From NCBI GenBank assembly GCA_024763245.1, contig JANTFW010000007.1, positions 1 to 48,753 on the forward strand: a stretch of 48,753 nt of DNA, in the 5' to 3' direction. This document shows positions 24,343 to 32,694 of the stretch, one piece after another (positions within the stretch are counted from its first letter, which is position 1; each line of letters begins with the position of its first letter). The translations under genes were made by a program, and so were the position numbers. The stretch comes from Flavobacteriaceae bacterium. Lineage in GTDB: Bacteria > Bacteroidota > Bacteroidia > Flavobacteriales > Flavobacteriaceae. The notes beneath the pieces are model-generated. The model was not told the DNA's origin. It was given only the letters and a program-made list of their open reading frames with translations, and made no database searches.

Positions 24343-25374
24343 TTAATCTCTTTTAAAAATTTTAATTTCAAACAAGCTATTCCAATGTTTTCCGGTTACA
24401 AAAAGGCGTTTTGTTTTATCGTCGTAAGCAATTCCGTTTAACACATCATCATTGGGTTCTAGACGTTGAGATTTTTTGACCTCCTTTTCTAAATTACTCA
24501 AATCAATAATACCTTCGATAGCCCCGTTATTGTGGTTTAGAATTAAAATGATATTTTTTTGCCAAACGTTAGCATAGATTTTACCTTCGACATATTCTAA
24601 CTCATTTAAATCTTTTACCCGTTGTTTATTGGTATAGGCTTCAATATAACCTATTTCTTCTAGAGTATCGGGGTTTAAAAACCATACTTTCTCCGTACCG
24701 TCTGTTTTAATCAATTTCGTGCCATCGTGTGTTAAACCCCATCCTTCTTTACTTTGATTATAATGAAAAGTATTCCGTTGTTTAAAATCTTTTAAATCAT
24801 ATACAAAACCTAATTTACTCTGCCAAGTTAATTGATAAATCTTATCTTTATAAATAGTCATGCCTTCGGCAAAGTACTTTGAGTTTACGTCTACCTTTTG
24901 CAGCACCTTACCCGTTTCCAAGTCTACTTTTCTTAGAGAAGATTGCCCTTTTCTACCGGTACTTTCATATAAAAATCCCTCGTGAAACTCCAAACCTTGG
25001 GTATAAGCTCCGGAATCATGGGGATAGGTGTTAATCACCTTATAAGTATATACTACCGGTTCTTTTGACGCTAAAAAAATAATGGTATTGGTCAAATTTT
25101 TTGTTTTCGAATTATAGGCTACTACTGCTTTTAACACATGTTTTCCCAATCGTTGGTTAGAAATATCCATTTTAGCATGATTTTCTAAGCGTTTCCCATC
25201 TAAATAATATGTGATTTTATCAATTTTCTTATTATTTTTCTCACTAACGGCGATAGTCAGCGGTTGATTGACGCTTATTTTTTTGGGCGAATCAAATGTA
25301 AAGGAATACTTATCTTCGCATGAAGTTAAAACTAACATACTGATTAGCAGTAATAAATAGAATTTATTTAGCAT
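24343..25374 (-). CDS. Glutaminyl-peptide cyclotransferase (plant/bacterial beta-propeller type), lipoprotein
   Basis: It converts N-terminal Gln to pyroglutamate on exported proteins. A lipobox signal (VLTSC, Cys19) suggests periplasmic anchoring. The five-bladed propeller of the Glu_cyclase_2 family is clear from GAYTQGLEF, YESTGRKGQSSL, KEGWGLTHDG, LNELEYV and VLNGIAYD...LFVTGKHWNSLFEI. An N-terminal Ig-like domain of about 110 residues precedes it. I chose the ATG at 25374 (343 aa), because the longer in-frame start at 25455 would bury the signal peptide and overlap the rpmE promoter on the other strand. It heads the unit leading to yfhO (48-bp gap). Confidence 0.92.
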   Translation of the reverse strand: MLNKFYLLLLISMLVLTSCEDKYSFTFDSPKKISVNQPLTIAVSEKNNKKIDKITYYLDGKRLENHAKMDISNQRLGKHVLKAVVAYNSKTKNLTNTIIFLASKEPVVYTYKVINTYPHDSGAYTQGLEFHEGFLYESTGRKGQSSLRKVDLETGKVLQKVDVNSKYFAEGMTIYKDKIYQLTWQSKLGFVYDLKDFKQRNTFHYNQSKEGWGLTHDGTKLIKTDGTEKVWFLNPDTLEEIGYIEAYTNKQRVKDLNELEYVEGKIYANVWQKNIILILNHNNGAIEGIIDLSNLEKEVKKSQRLEPNDDVLNGIAYDDKTKRLFVTGKHWNSLFEIKIFKRD

Positions 25375-25421
25375 TTTGACGATATTGTTTATTAATAATA
25401 CAAATAAAACAAAAACATTTT

Positions 25422-25450
25422 TTGTGGTTTCAAAAATATGGTTAAATTTG
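25422..25450 (+). promoter_or_regulatory. Strong promoter of rpmE
   Basis: TTG (25422-25424), 18 bp, then TAAATTTG (25443-25450) matches TTG-N17-23-TAnnTTTG. The ATG at 25478 lies 27 bp after the box. This is one of the best promoter matches in the window, as expected for a ribosomal protein. Confidence 0.75.
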
Positions 25451-25477
25451 CACACTTGAAAATAAACAAAGTATAAA

Positions 25478-25729
25478 ATGAAAAAAGGTATACATCCAGA
25501 GAATTATAGAATGGTCGCTTTTAAAGATATGTCTAATAATGATGTCTTTATTACTAAATCTACGGCCGATGCAAAAGAAACAATTGAAGTAGATGGTGTT
25601 GAATACCCATTGATCAAGTTAGAAATTTCAAGAACGTCGCATCCTTACTATACTGGTAAGATGAAATTGGTTGATACCGCTGGACGTATCGATAAATTTA
25701 AATCTAAATACGCAAAGTTTAAAAAATAA
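25478..25729 (+). CDS. rpmE: 50S ribosomal protein L31, type B (zinc-independent)
   Basis: An 83-residue L31 of the zinc-independent type. It begins MKKGIHPENYRMV and has the family stretch SRTSHPYYTGKMKLVDTAGR, followed by the basic C-terminus FKSKYAKFKK. The CxxC...C pattern of the zinc-binding form is absent. L31 sits in the central protuberance of the 50S subunit and helps bridge the subunits. It stands alone between divergent and convergent genes, with a near-consensus promoter and a bidirectional terminator. Symbols vary by database (rpmE or rpmE2). Confidence 0.97.
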   Translation: MKKGIHPENYRMVAFKDMSNNDVFITKSTADAKETIEVDGVEYPLIKLEISRTSHPYYTGKMKLVDTAGRIDKFKSKYAKFKK

Positions 25730-25750
25730 TTTTTTGAACTTTACGTAATA

Positions 25751-25791
25751 AAAAAAATCCGTTTTGAAAATTTTTAAAACGGATTTTTTTT
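25751..25791. terminator. Bidirectional terminator between rpmE and the Cys4 protein gene
   Basis: AATCCGTTTT and AAAACGGATT (about 25756-25785) form a long stem flanked by seven or more A on one side and T on the other. It serves the plus-strand rpmE transcript and, on the minus strand, the gene ending at 25805. Confidence 0.85.
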
Positions 25792-25804
25792 ATGGGGATT
25801 CTTT

Positions 25805-26101
25805 TTAAAAATTATGCTTAAGCAATTTAGCGATAAACTTAATCAAGATATAAATAAACAAAAGAATTGCATAATAAGAGATTTTTTTCTTTGATTTAGT
25901 AGTTTCTTGCTTAGACTTAACTTTTTTTGACGTATTAAAAATGGCCTTTGGAGATGTCTGTATACTCTTAGAAAAAGAATCACATTTATCAGTAAAATGA
26001 GGATAATTATCCGTTAATCCACAAATAGTTCCATAGCGTTCGGTAACTTTTTTGTGTACACATTGATTACAATAAAACAATCGATCCTCTTTTGAAAGCA
26101 C
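25805..26101 (-). CDS. Small four-cysteine protein with C-terminal membrane anchor
   Basis: A 98-residue protein of unknown function. The N-terminus holds C-x2-C (CNQC) and two further Cys (TICGLT and DKCDSF), which look like a zinc-ribbon-like cluster. A Lys/Ser/Thr-rich linker and a single C-terminal helix (about 76-94) follow, so it is probably a tail-anchored membrane protein. The Cys pattern with CxLT resembles small flavobacterial proteins I have seen without assigned function. The start is GTG (26101), 2 bp after the TAG of the YceI gene, so the two should be co-translated. No ATG is available. Confidence 0.75.
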   Translation of the reverse strand: MLSKEDRLFYCNQCVHKKVTERYGTICGLTDNYPHFTDKCDSFSKSIQTSPKAIFNTSKKVKSKQETTKSKKKISYYAILLFIYILIKFIAKLLKHNF

Positions 26102-26103
26102 AG

Positions 26104-26745
26104 CTATTCTATTTTTAAATAACTCTCAACATTAATATCCACTTCCTCCCAAGTTTTACTAACTCCATCTTCGCCGGTATGTTTCTCTTTACAGGCTTCG
26201 TGAAGCGAAGTTAATGCCTTTGCAGCATCCCAATCAAGAATATTCATAGAGCCTTCCATAGACAGCATTTGTCCGTCAATAAAATAGTTTAACCGGACCG
26301 CTTTTGAAATACCATTCATTTTAAGTGTAACTAAAGCGATAGAATCATTTTCAATATGCAAATTTCCGGTTAAAGAATTGGTATTATCCATAACGCCAAA
26401 AAATAAATTCTTGAGTTTGGTATCTCTTGATTCGTTATTGCTAAACAAACTGCTTACCGGAATTGAAAACTCCACACCATCAATAGCTTCACGTGCTGTT
26501 TTTGCTTCTTTAGGATTTACTATTTCCAGTTGAGAAAAACGGCCTTTGACCGCTATTTTAGCAGTAGTTTTATAACCTGTCCAAAAAACGGTGGTCGTCT
26601 TGGGTTCAATAGAATATAATTTATCCTTTTTATCAAGCGGTTTCTTGGTTGAGGCTGATTTATTAAAATAATCACAAGAATACAAACTTGATAGTATTAA
26701 AAATATACTTAAATAGTAAGCGATTTGTTTGTGTGTAGTTTTCAT
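26104..26745 (-). CDS. YceI-family lipoprotein
   Basis: A 213-residue lipoprotein with lipobox LYSC (Cys24). Residues about 45-210 match the YceI lipocalin-like fold: it begins with TTVFWTGYKT, includes KGRFSQLEI and GVEFSIPVSSL, and ends with EEVDINVESYL. YceI proteins bind isoprenoid or fatty-acyl chains in a beta-barrel. The variant here lacks the usual opening W-x-x-D-x-x-H-S, so a different ligand is possible. It lies 56 bp after psd and 2 bp before the small Cys4 protein gene. Being next to phospholipid genes suggests an envelope lipid role, which is inference. Confidence 0.82.
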   Translation of the reverse strand: MKTTHKQIAYYLSIFLILSSLYSCDYFNKSASTKKPLDKKDKLYSIEPKTTTVFWTGYKTTAKIAVKGRFSQLEIVNPKEAKTAREAIDGVEFSIPVSSLFSNNESRDTKLKNLFFGVMDNTNSLTGNLHIENDSIALVTLKMNGISKAVRLNYFIDGQMLSMEGSMNILDWDAAKALTSLHEACKEKHTGEDGVSKTWEEVDINVESYLKIE

Positions 26746-26801
26746 AATTTATATTAGTATTAGTTATGTGCAAGATACACATTTATAAATATAATCTTAC
26801 T

Positions 26802-27458
26802 TTATGAAGATTTTCTAGCAATTACTTGTTCTCCACCACGAACTTTATCTCCAAGCACTACTGTAACTTCAAAATCTAAGGGAACAAAGATATCTGCCCT
26901 AGACCCAAATTTAATAAATCCTGCATCCTCACCTTGAACGGCTTGTTCCTTTATTTTAGCATAGTTTACGATACGTCTGGCAATAAATCCAGCCACTTGA
27001 CGATATAGAATTTTCCCTATTTTTTTATTATCTACAACAATACTTGTACGTTCATTCTCCGTTGAGGATTTAGGGTGCGAAGCCACTAAATATTTTCCTT
27101 TGTGATATTCCGAATAGACAACGGTTCCACTAACCGGATAACGGGTTACATGAACATTTAAAGGGGTCATAAAAATAGATATCTGACGCCGTTTGTCTTT
27201 AAAATATTCCGGCTCCAACACCTCTTCTATAGCAACCACTTGACCGTCGACCGGTGCCATAACAACGGTATCATCTATGTTAGTATGACGTTTGGGGTTT
27301 CTGAAAAATTGTAAAATTAATATGGCTAATCCAAAGAAAACTAATTGAATTATTTTTTGCACGGTATAGTTGTCTACCCATTCACCGGCTCCTATTACTC
27401 CAAATGCTAAAAAGGCAAGTGTAATGAAAATTATTTTATATCCTTCTTTGTGAAACAT
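26802..27458 (-). CDS. psd: Phosphatidylserine decarboxylase proenzyme
   Basis: It converts phosphatidylserine to phosphatidylethanolamine, the major phospholipid of the group. At 218 residues it is the short form of the enzyme. The self-cleavage site that creates the pyruvoyl group is the GS pair at 185-186 in IKFGSRADIF. Two N-terminal helices (about 8-46) anchor it, and conserved blocks PVDGQVV and MTPLNVHVTRYPV are present. It starts 2 bp after cdsA, so the two steps of phospholipid synthesis are coupled. I am confident of the family and slightly less so of in-vivo activity, since short forms are sometimes called Psd-related. Confidence 0.92.
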   Translation of the reverse strand: MFHKEGYKIIFITLAFLAFGVIGAGEWVDNYTVQKIIQLVFFGLAILILQFFRNPKRHTNIDDTVVMAPVDGQVVAIEEVLEPEYFKDKRRQISIFMTPLNVHVTRYPVSGTVVYSEYHKGKYLVASHPKSSTENERTSIVVDNKKIGKILYRQVAGFIARRIVNYAKIKEQAVQGEDAGFIKFGSRADIFVPLDFEVTVVLGDKVRGGEQVIARKSS

Positions 27459-27460
27459 GA

Positions 27461-28276
27461 CTATGAAATTACTAATAAATAAATAAATATAAAAGGTGCT
27501 GCAAATACCACACTATCTAGACGATCTAGAAAACCACCATGTCCCGGTATAAAATTACTGCTATCCTTTACCCCTGCATGTCTTTTAAACATCGACTCTA
27601 TCAAATCACCCAATACACCAAAAACACTGACAATAGCCGCAAATACCAACCAGTTAATCAAGGTCATTTTTGTAAAGTATAAGGACAATACATAGCCTCC
27701 AACTAAAGTAAAAACCATTCCTCCTATAAAACCCTCAATAGTTTTGTTAGGAGAAATACGTTCCAATAATTTACGTTTTCCAAAATTTTTCCCTACCAAA
27801 TAAGCAAAGCTGTCATTAACCCATATCAATATAAAAACACCCAAAATGGTTGTATTTACATAAGTAAACTCATTATTAATAAAAGGAATTTGAGCTATTA
27901 ATGTAAAAGGAACAGCTATATAAATAATACTTAAAAATATTTTTCCCAAATGGTTTACCACTTCGTCTTTTTTAGCAAATAAAATAGAAATAAAGGCACC
28001 AAAAAAACTCAAAAAGAGCGCTATTCCGGCGTAATCTGACAACAATCTGGAAGGTATATCTTTTACATTCAAGACATTAGCGAAGATAAAAAGTAAAACA
28101 GCAATGAGAAACGGAAATACACTCTTCAATTGTATCATCTTTACAAACTCATACAAAGTTATGAGCATTAAGATAAAAAACAGACTTATAAAAGTAATTT
28201 TAGAAAAGAGAATCCCAAAAGTGAGTACACCTACATAAATAGCACCAAAAAAAATACGCTTAGTAAAATTATTCAT
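27461..28276 (-). CDS. cdsA: Phosphatidate cytidylyltransferase (CDP-diglyceride synthase)
   Basis: It makes CDP-diacylglycerol from phosphatidic acid and CTP at the inner membrane. A 271-residue protein with about seven or eight helices. The family signature is complete near the C-terminus: SMFKRHAGVKDSS followed by PGHGGFLDRLDS. It lies 3 bp after the LUD gene and 2 bp before psd, in an apparent rsfS-ftsH-LUD-cdsA-psd transcription unit. The ATG at 28276 directly precedes the first helix. Confidence 0.96.
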   Translation of the reverse strand: MNNFTKRIFFGAIYVGVLTFGILFSKITFISLFFILMLITLYEFVKMIQLKSVFPFLIAVLLFIFANVLNVKDIPSRLLSDYAGIALFLSFFGAFISILFAKKDEVVNHLGKIFLSIIYIAVPFTLIAQIPFINNEFTYVNTTILGVFILIWVNDSFAYLVGKNFGKRKLLERISPNKTIEGFIGGMVFTLVGGYVLSLYFTKMTLINWLVFAAIVSVFGVLGDLIESMFKRHAGVKDSSNFIPGHGGFLDRLDSVVFAAPFIFIYLLVIS

Positions 28277-28279
28277 CTG

Positions 28280-28867
28280 TTATAAATCTTCTAAAAGTAA
28301 TAAATATAAATTTTTGGAATTGGTATTGCCATAATTTAAAAAATTAGGATCTTTTTTTTGTGGCATATAATCCTTAATCGCGCTAATGTTAGACGGTATT
28401 TCTTTTTTAAAACGGTATTTAATACTGGTCAATGCTTTATCTTTATCTTGAATCAATTGACTGGTCGTTGCAAATACAATAAAATTAATTGGATACTGCA
28501 TCAATTTAGTTTCATTTAGTTGAACGGAAGAAAACAGAATACTGCCATCTTCGGCAATTAAATGTTCACAAGTAGTGTAAAAGACCGACGCCGAACTTTT
28601 CTCAGCAACCCCTAAGACATTTAGATTATCCTGTAAGTGATTGTCAAAACATTGTGCTGATTTCCAAGAATTTTCATCAAATATTGCTTTTAGATAGCCC
28701 ATTGCCTCTTCTTCTGTAAGACAATACAAAAACTTTCCTCCTTTTTCTTTAAACTGTTCCACAAAGAGTTCGTCCGGTGTCCTTTTTTTATCTAGAGCAG
28801 ACTCTTTTGCATGTGTTGTCTCCTGATTCTTTTTTTTATTGCCAAATATTTTATCGAAAATACTCAT
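28280..28867 (-). CDS. LUD-domain (LutC-like) protein
   Basis: A 195-residue cytosolic protein of the LUD family, named for lactate-utilisation proteins LutB/LutC. The N-terminus is short and basic with a polar linker (about 10-35). The domain core runs from about 38 to the end, with SASVFYTTCEHLIAEDGSILFSS replacing the typical T-x-A-D-x-A-I-A-ETGT stretch. No Lut genes are nearby. It lies between ftsH (14 bp) and cdsA (3 bp), an order I associate with Flavobacteria. The function there is unknown and a lactate role is not supported by context. Confidence 0.82.
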   Translation of the reverse strand: MSIFDKIFGNKKKNQETTHAKESALDKKRTPDELFVEQFKEKGGKFLYCLTEEEAMGYLKAIFDENSWKSAQCFDNHLQDNLNVLGVAEKSSASVFYTTCEHLIAEDGSILFSSVQLNETKLMQYPINFIVFATTSQLIQDKDKALTSIKYRFKKEIPSNISAIKDYMPQKKDPNFLNYGNTNSKNLYLLLLEDL

Positions 28868-28881
28868 TATACAAGAACTTA

Positions 28882-30933
28882 CTACGCTTCGGCACCTTCT
28901 GATGGTTTGGTATCATCGGTAACTTCTGTTTTATCCTCTTCTATCAACTTTATCTCATGGGGACGTTTACCAAAAATAACTTCTAAATCATCTTGGAAAA
29001 TAACCTCTTTTTCTAATAATTTTTCAGCTAATACTGTTAGCTTATCTTTATGTTCTTTAAGAATTGCAATAGCCCTTTGGTATTGTTCCTCAATGATTTT
29101 TGAGATTTCAGCATCAATTAATTGGGCCGTTTCGTCACTATAAGGCTTGGTAAAACCGTATTCTTGTCCCGACGAATCATAGTAGGTTAGATTACCAATC
29201 TTATCGTTAAGACCATAGATGGTTACCATAGCTCTAGCTTGTTTAGTTACTTTTTCCAAATCATTAAGTGCCCCGGTAGAAATCTCGTTAAAGATTACTT
29301 TTTCGGCAGCACGCCCACCAAGAGTAGCACACATCTCATCTAACATTTGATCTGTTTTGACAATCATCCGTTCTTCTGGCAGATACCAAGCAGCACCTAG
29401 CGATCGTCCTCTAGGTACAATTGTTACCTTTACCAAGGGAGCGGCATGCTCTGTCATCCAACTAACGGTAGCATGACCTGCTTCGTGAAAAGCAATGGTT
29501 TTTTTCTCTAATTCGGTTACAATCTTATTCTTTTTTTCTAAACCACCGATTATTCGATCTACTGCATCCAAAAAATCTTGGTGATGTACCGCTTTCTTTC
29601 CTTTACGAGCCGCAACAAGTGCCGCTTCATTACATACATTGGCGATATCTGCACCCGAGAATCCGGGGGTTTGTTTTGACAAGAAGTCCAAATTGATATC
29701 TTTGGCTAACTTTAAAGGTTTTATATGGACTTCGAAAATGGCTTTTCGCTCATTTCTATCCGGTAAATCTACATATATTTGTCGATCAAAACGTCCAGCC
29801 CGTAAAAGGGCTTTATCCAACACATCCGATCTATTTGTTGCAGCAATTACTATTACATTTGTATCGGTACCAAAACCATCCATTTCAGTCAATAGTTGGT
29901 TTAAGGTATTCTCACGCTCGTCATTTCCTCCAGTCATATTATTTTTGCCACGGGCACGACCTATGGCATCAATTTCATCAATAAATATGATGGATGGTGC
30001 TTTTTGTTTGGCTTGTTTAAATAAATCACGAACTCTAGAAGCCCCAACACCTACAAACATTTCTACAAAATCAGATCCTGATAAGGAATAAAAAGGAACA
30101 TGCGCTTCACCTGCTACCGCTTTAGCGATTAAGGTTTTACCGGTACCCGGAGGACCTACAAGCAATGCACCTTTAGGAGTTTTACCCCCTAATGAAGTGT
30201 ATTTTTTAGGATTCTTAAGAAAATCGACAATTTCTTCCATTTCTTCTTTAGCTCCTTCTAAACCGGCAACATCTTTAAAAGAAGTTTTTACTTTTTGATC
30301 TTGATCAAAAAGTTTTGCCTTAGATTTACCGATATTAAAAATTTGTCCTCCACCACCTGCTCCTGCTCCACCAGACATTCGTCGCATGATATAAATCCAA
30401 ACACCTATCAACAAAATAAAGGGTAAGGCATTACCAATAAGCATCCCCCAATCACTGGTAGATTCTAATTTATATTGCACCAAATTACCCTCGGCTTTTG
30501 CCTGATCTAATTCTTTTTGAAACAACTGTAAATCTCCATAACGAAAAGTATAAAACGGCACCTTGGCTTTTGCCCCAAAAACGCCCCCCTTAGTTGCATT
30601 TACATGTGCCTCTTTTTCGGCTGCTTCTTGGTTTAAAAAAGCTGTAGCCATTCTTTTTTGGTCAAAAATAAGAATACTGTCAATCTCTTGGTTGTGTAGT
30701 ATCGTTTCAAATTCTGATAAAGATATTTCGTGAACATTCTTATCAGGATTCATGTTTTGAAATAGAAAATACCCCAAAAAGGCAAAGATGGCTATGTATA
30801 GCCAGTTAATACCCATTTTAGGTTTCTTTATATCTTTTAAATCCGGTCTTTGAAAAGGATTCTTGTCCTTAGGGGAATTCTCAGATGACCCCTTAGATTC
30901 TTTTTGTTCTTTTGATGTATTGTATTTATTCAT
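28882..30933 (-). CDS. ftsH: ATP-dependent zinc metalloprotease FtsH
   Basis: A membrane-anchored AAA+ protease that degrades damaged and short-lived membrane and cytosolic proteins. It has two N-terminal helices (about 43-60 and 166-183) around a periplasmic domain. The Walker A is GPPGTGKT at 260-267, the Walker B IIFIDE at 315-320, the pore loop FVEMFVGVGASR and the second region of homology about 363-385. The zinc site HEAGH is at 483-487. At 683 residues it is slightly longer than E. coli FtsH, owing to N- and C-terminal extensions. It lies 9 bp after rsfS and 14 bp before the LUD gene. Confidence 0.98.
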   Translation of the reverse strand: MNKYNTSKEQKESKGSSENSPKDKNPFQRPDLKDIKKPKMGINWLYIAIFAFLGYFLFQNMNPDKNVHEISLSEFETILHNQEIDSILIFDQKRMATAFLNQEAAEKEAHVNATKGGVFGAKAKVPFYTFRYGDLQLFQKELDQAKAEGNLVQYKLESTSDWGMLIGNALPFILLIGVWIYIMRRMSGGAGAGGGGQIFNIGKSKAKLFDQDQKVKTSFKDVAGLEGAKEEMEEIVDFLKNPKKYTSLGGKTPKGALLVGPPGTGKTLIAKAVAGEAHVPFYSLSGSDFVEMFVGVGASRVRDLFKQAKQKAPSIIFIDEIDAIGRARGKNNMTGGNDERENTLNQLLTEMDGFGTDTNVIVIAATNRSDVLDKALLRAGRFDRQIYVDLPDRNERKAIFEVHIKPLKLAKDINLDFLSKQTPGFSGADIANVCNEAALVAARKGKKAVHHQDFLDAVDRIIGGLEKKNKIVTELEKKTIAFHEAGHATVSWMTEHAAPLVKVTIVPRGRSLGAAWYLPEERMIVKTDQMLDEMCATLGGRAAEKVIFNEISTGALNDLEKVTKQARAMVTIYGLNDKIGNLTYYDSSGQEYGFTKPYSDETAQLIDAEISKIIEEQYQRAIAILKEHKDKLTVLAEKLLEKEVIFQDDLEVIFGKRPHEIKLIEEDKTEVTDDTKPSEGAEA

Positions 30934-30942
30934 CTAGTAATT

Positions 30943-31314
30943 TTAATCGGTTGTTGAAAAAATGGTTGTTTTGGCATCGCCCCAAAGCCCTTCCAGGTCA
31001 TAATGCTCGCGAATAGGCTGCTGAAATACGTGAACTACCACCGTTACATAATCCAATAATATCCATTCGGCTGTTTGTTCGCCCTCTGTATGCCAAGGTT
31101 TTTCGTGTATTTCTTTACTTACTTCTTTTTGAATTCGTCCGGCAATAGCCTCCACATGGGTGTTAGAGGTTCCGGAACATATTACAAAATAGTCACAAAC
31201 CGTATTGTCAATATCACGTAAATCTAACAATCTAATATCTAAAGATTTAGCATCTTCTGCTGTTTTAATTAGTTGTGTAATCAGTTGGTCTGTGGTATTT
31301 TTTGGTGTACTCAT
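30943..31314 (-). CDS. rsfS: Ribosomal silencing factor RsfS (Iojap/YbeB)
   Basis: A 123-residue protein that binds L14 and blocks subunit joining in starvation. Family motifs are VCDYFVICSGTSNTHVEAI, KPWHTEG, AEWILLDYVTVVVHVF and the ending REHYDLEGLWGDA. It is the first gene of the ftsH-LUD-cdsA-psd unit and divergent from birA. A -7 box candidate lies at 31336-31343. Length and motifs are complete and the start is the ATG at 31314. Confidence 0.96.
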   Translation of the reverse strand: MSTPKNTTDQLITQLIKTAEDAKSLDIRLLDLRDIDNTVCDYFVICSGTSNTHVEAIAGRIQKEVSKEIHEKPWHTEGEQTAEWILLDYVTVVVHVFQQPIREHYDLEGLWGDAKTTIFSTTD

Positions 31315-31335
31315 TCAATAGTTTTAAATTAATTA

Positions 31336-31343
31336 CAAACATA
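31336..31343 (-). promoter_or_regulatory. Candidate -7 box (TATGTTTG) for the rsfS-ftsH operon
   Basis: TATGTTTG on the minus strand lies about 22 bp before the ATG. The nearest upstream TTG is 25 bp away, slightly outside the usual 17-23 bp spacing. Confidence 0.45.
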
Positions 31344-31455
31344 CATAAAAAAAGAGCTATTACAGGCTCAAGTTTCAAGTAAATTATTCACTTTTTTATT
31401 CCCTATCCGTAGGTAAAATAGTATTTTTACACCATTATAGGAATATTTTATCTAT

Positions 31456-32184
31456 ATGAACATTGTCAAACTTTGTACCACTACCTCTACAAATGACTAT
31501 TTAAAAGGACTTCTCACCGATAGTGCGTTGCCCAATTATAGTGTAGTAATGAGTGATTACCAAACCCAAGGTAGAGGACAAAGGGGAAATACTTGGCACT
31601 CTGAAAAAGGCAAGAACCTATTATTCAGCATTTTAATACAAAACAAATCACTATTACCTGTTGAACAATTTGTCCTAAATCAAATCGTATCTCTGGGAAT
31701 TTTAGAGATTTTGCAGCACTATATTCCCGATGTACGGATTAAATGGCCAAACGACATTATGGCAGGTTCTAATAAAATTGCCGGTATTTTAATTGAAAAC
31801 ACCCTTAGTGGTAATCACATTAAACATAGTATTATTGGAATTGGGCTAAATGTCAATCAAACTGCTTTTCCTGAAGAATTAGCCCACGTAACTTCTATGA
31901 AAATACTACGACACAGCAGCTTCAATCTAAAAGAATTAGCCCAAAAAATTGTCACTTCTATTCAAAAAAAATATAATTTTTTTGAAAATGGTTATTTAAG
32001 GTCTATTCAAGAACAATACCTTACAAATCTTTATCTTTATTTACAAGAGGCTTCTTATATCGATCAGAATAATCAAGAGTTTACGGGTGAAATTATTGGT
32101 CTTAGTACAGATGGAAAATTACAAGTAAAACAGCAGGATCGGATACGAACATTTGGGTTTAAAGAAATTCGTTTTTTGCAATAG
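31456..32184 (+). CDS. birA: Biotin-[acetyl-CoA-carboxylase] ligase
   Basis: It attaches biotin to carboxyl-carrier proteins through biotinyl-AMP. The catalytic loop is GRGQRGNTWHS (39-49), and KWPNDIM and KIAGILIEN follow in the active-site core. It lacks the N-terminal DNA-binding helix-turn-helix of E. coli BirA, so it is a monofunctional ligase and not a repressor. At 242 residues it fits the class, including the small C-terminal SH3-like domain (about 195-242). It is divergent from rsfS and stands alone. Confidence 0.95.
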   Translation: MNIVKLCTTTSTNDYLKGLLTDSALPNYSVVMSDYQTQGRGQRGNTWHSEKGKNLLFSILIQNKSLLPVEQFVLNQIVSLGILEILQHYIPDVRIKWPNDIMAGSNKIAGILIENTLSGNHIKHSIIGIGLNVNQTAFPEELAHVTSMKILRHSSFNLKELAQKIVTSIQKKYNFFENGYLRSIQEQYLTNLYLYLQEASYIDQNNQEFTGEIIGLSTDGKLQVKQQDRIRTFGFKEIRFLQ

Positions 32185-32296
32185 GATAATAATATATGGG
32201 AAAGTTGTGTTACAATACTGTTTTATCAGAATGAAATTTTACAGATTACTGTTAATTTCTAACGAAATAAGTAAAAATTTTTATCCTTAAAGCAAG

Positions 32297-32686
32297 CTAT
32301 AAATCTGCCATTTTCTCCGCAAGCGTATCAATTAATTTTTGCAAAGGCTTTTTGAGCATCATCGCCATCATAGGATTTAAATCTGCCTCAATAAACAATT
32401 GTGCTTCAGCGCTTTTATCACTAAGAGTTTGTATTTTACAACTTAAAAATACCGGTAAATTATCCGCAGTGGCTTGTAGTCGTATAAACGAATGGGGTAC
32501 TTTTTCAGCAAAAGATAAGCGTATAGCCGGCATACCTTTTAATGAAAACACAAAGGAATCTCCCTTAACTTCAAATGATTCTAAAGAATCCGGAAGAATC
32601 GTTTTATAATTAGCCACATCGGTTAAGTAATAATACAAGGCTTCTTGAGATTTTTGAACAAGGGTTTTAGTACTTTCTAAATTCAT
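32297..32686 (-). CDS. SRPBCC-family protein
   Basis: A 129-residue cytosolic protein with the START/SRPBCC helix-grip fold. It begins with a strand (LESTKTLVQKSQEALYYYLTDVANYKTILP) typical of the family, followed by antiparallel strands and a long C-terminal helix (about 105-129). These proteins form a hydrophobic pocket for lipids or polyketides. No ligand can be named here. It lies 8 bp after pyrE and is probably co-transcribed with it. Confidence 0.82.
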   Translation of the reverse strand: MNLESTKTLVQKSQEALYYYLTDVANYKTILPDSLESFEVKGDSFVFSLKGMPAIRLSFAEKVPHSFIRLQATADNLPVFLSCKIQTLSDKSAEAQLFIEADLNPMMAMMLKKPLQKLIDTLAEKMADL

Positions 32687-32694
32687 TATCTAGG

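Noticed and set aside
24343-25455. Longer start for the glutaminyl cyclase at 25455
   Set aside because: It would add 27 residues before a clear lipoprotein signal and overlap the rpmE promoter; the ATG at 25374 is better.
29639-30091. Plus-strand open frame of 150 codons inside ftsH
   Set aside because: Lies antisense to the most conserved AAA+ region.
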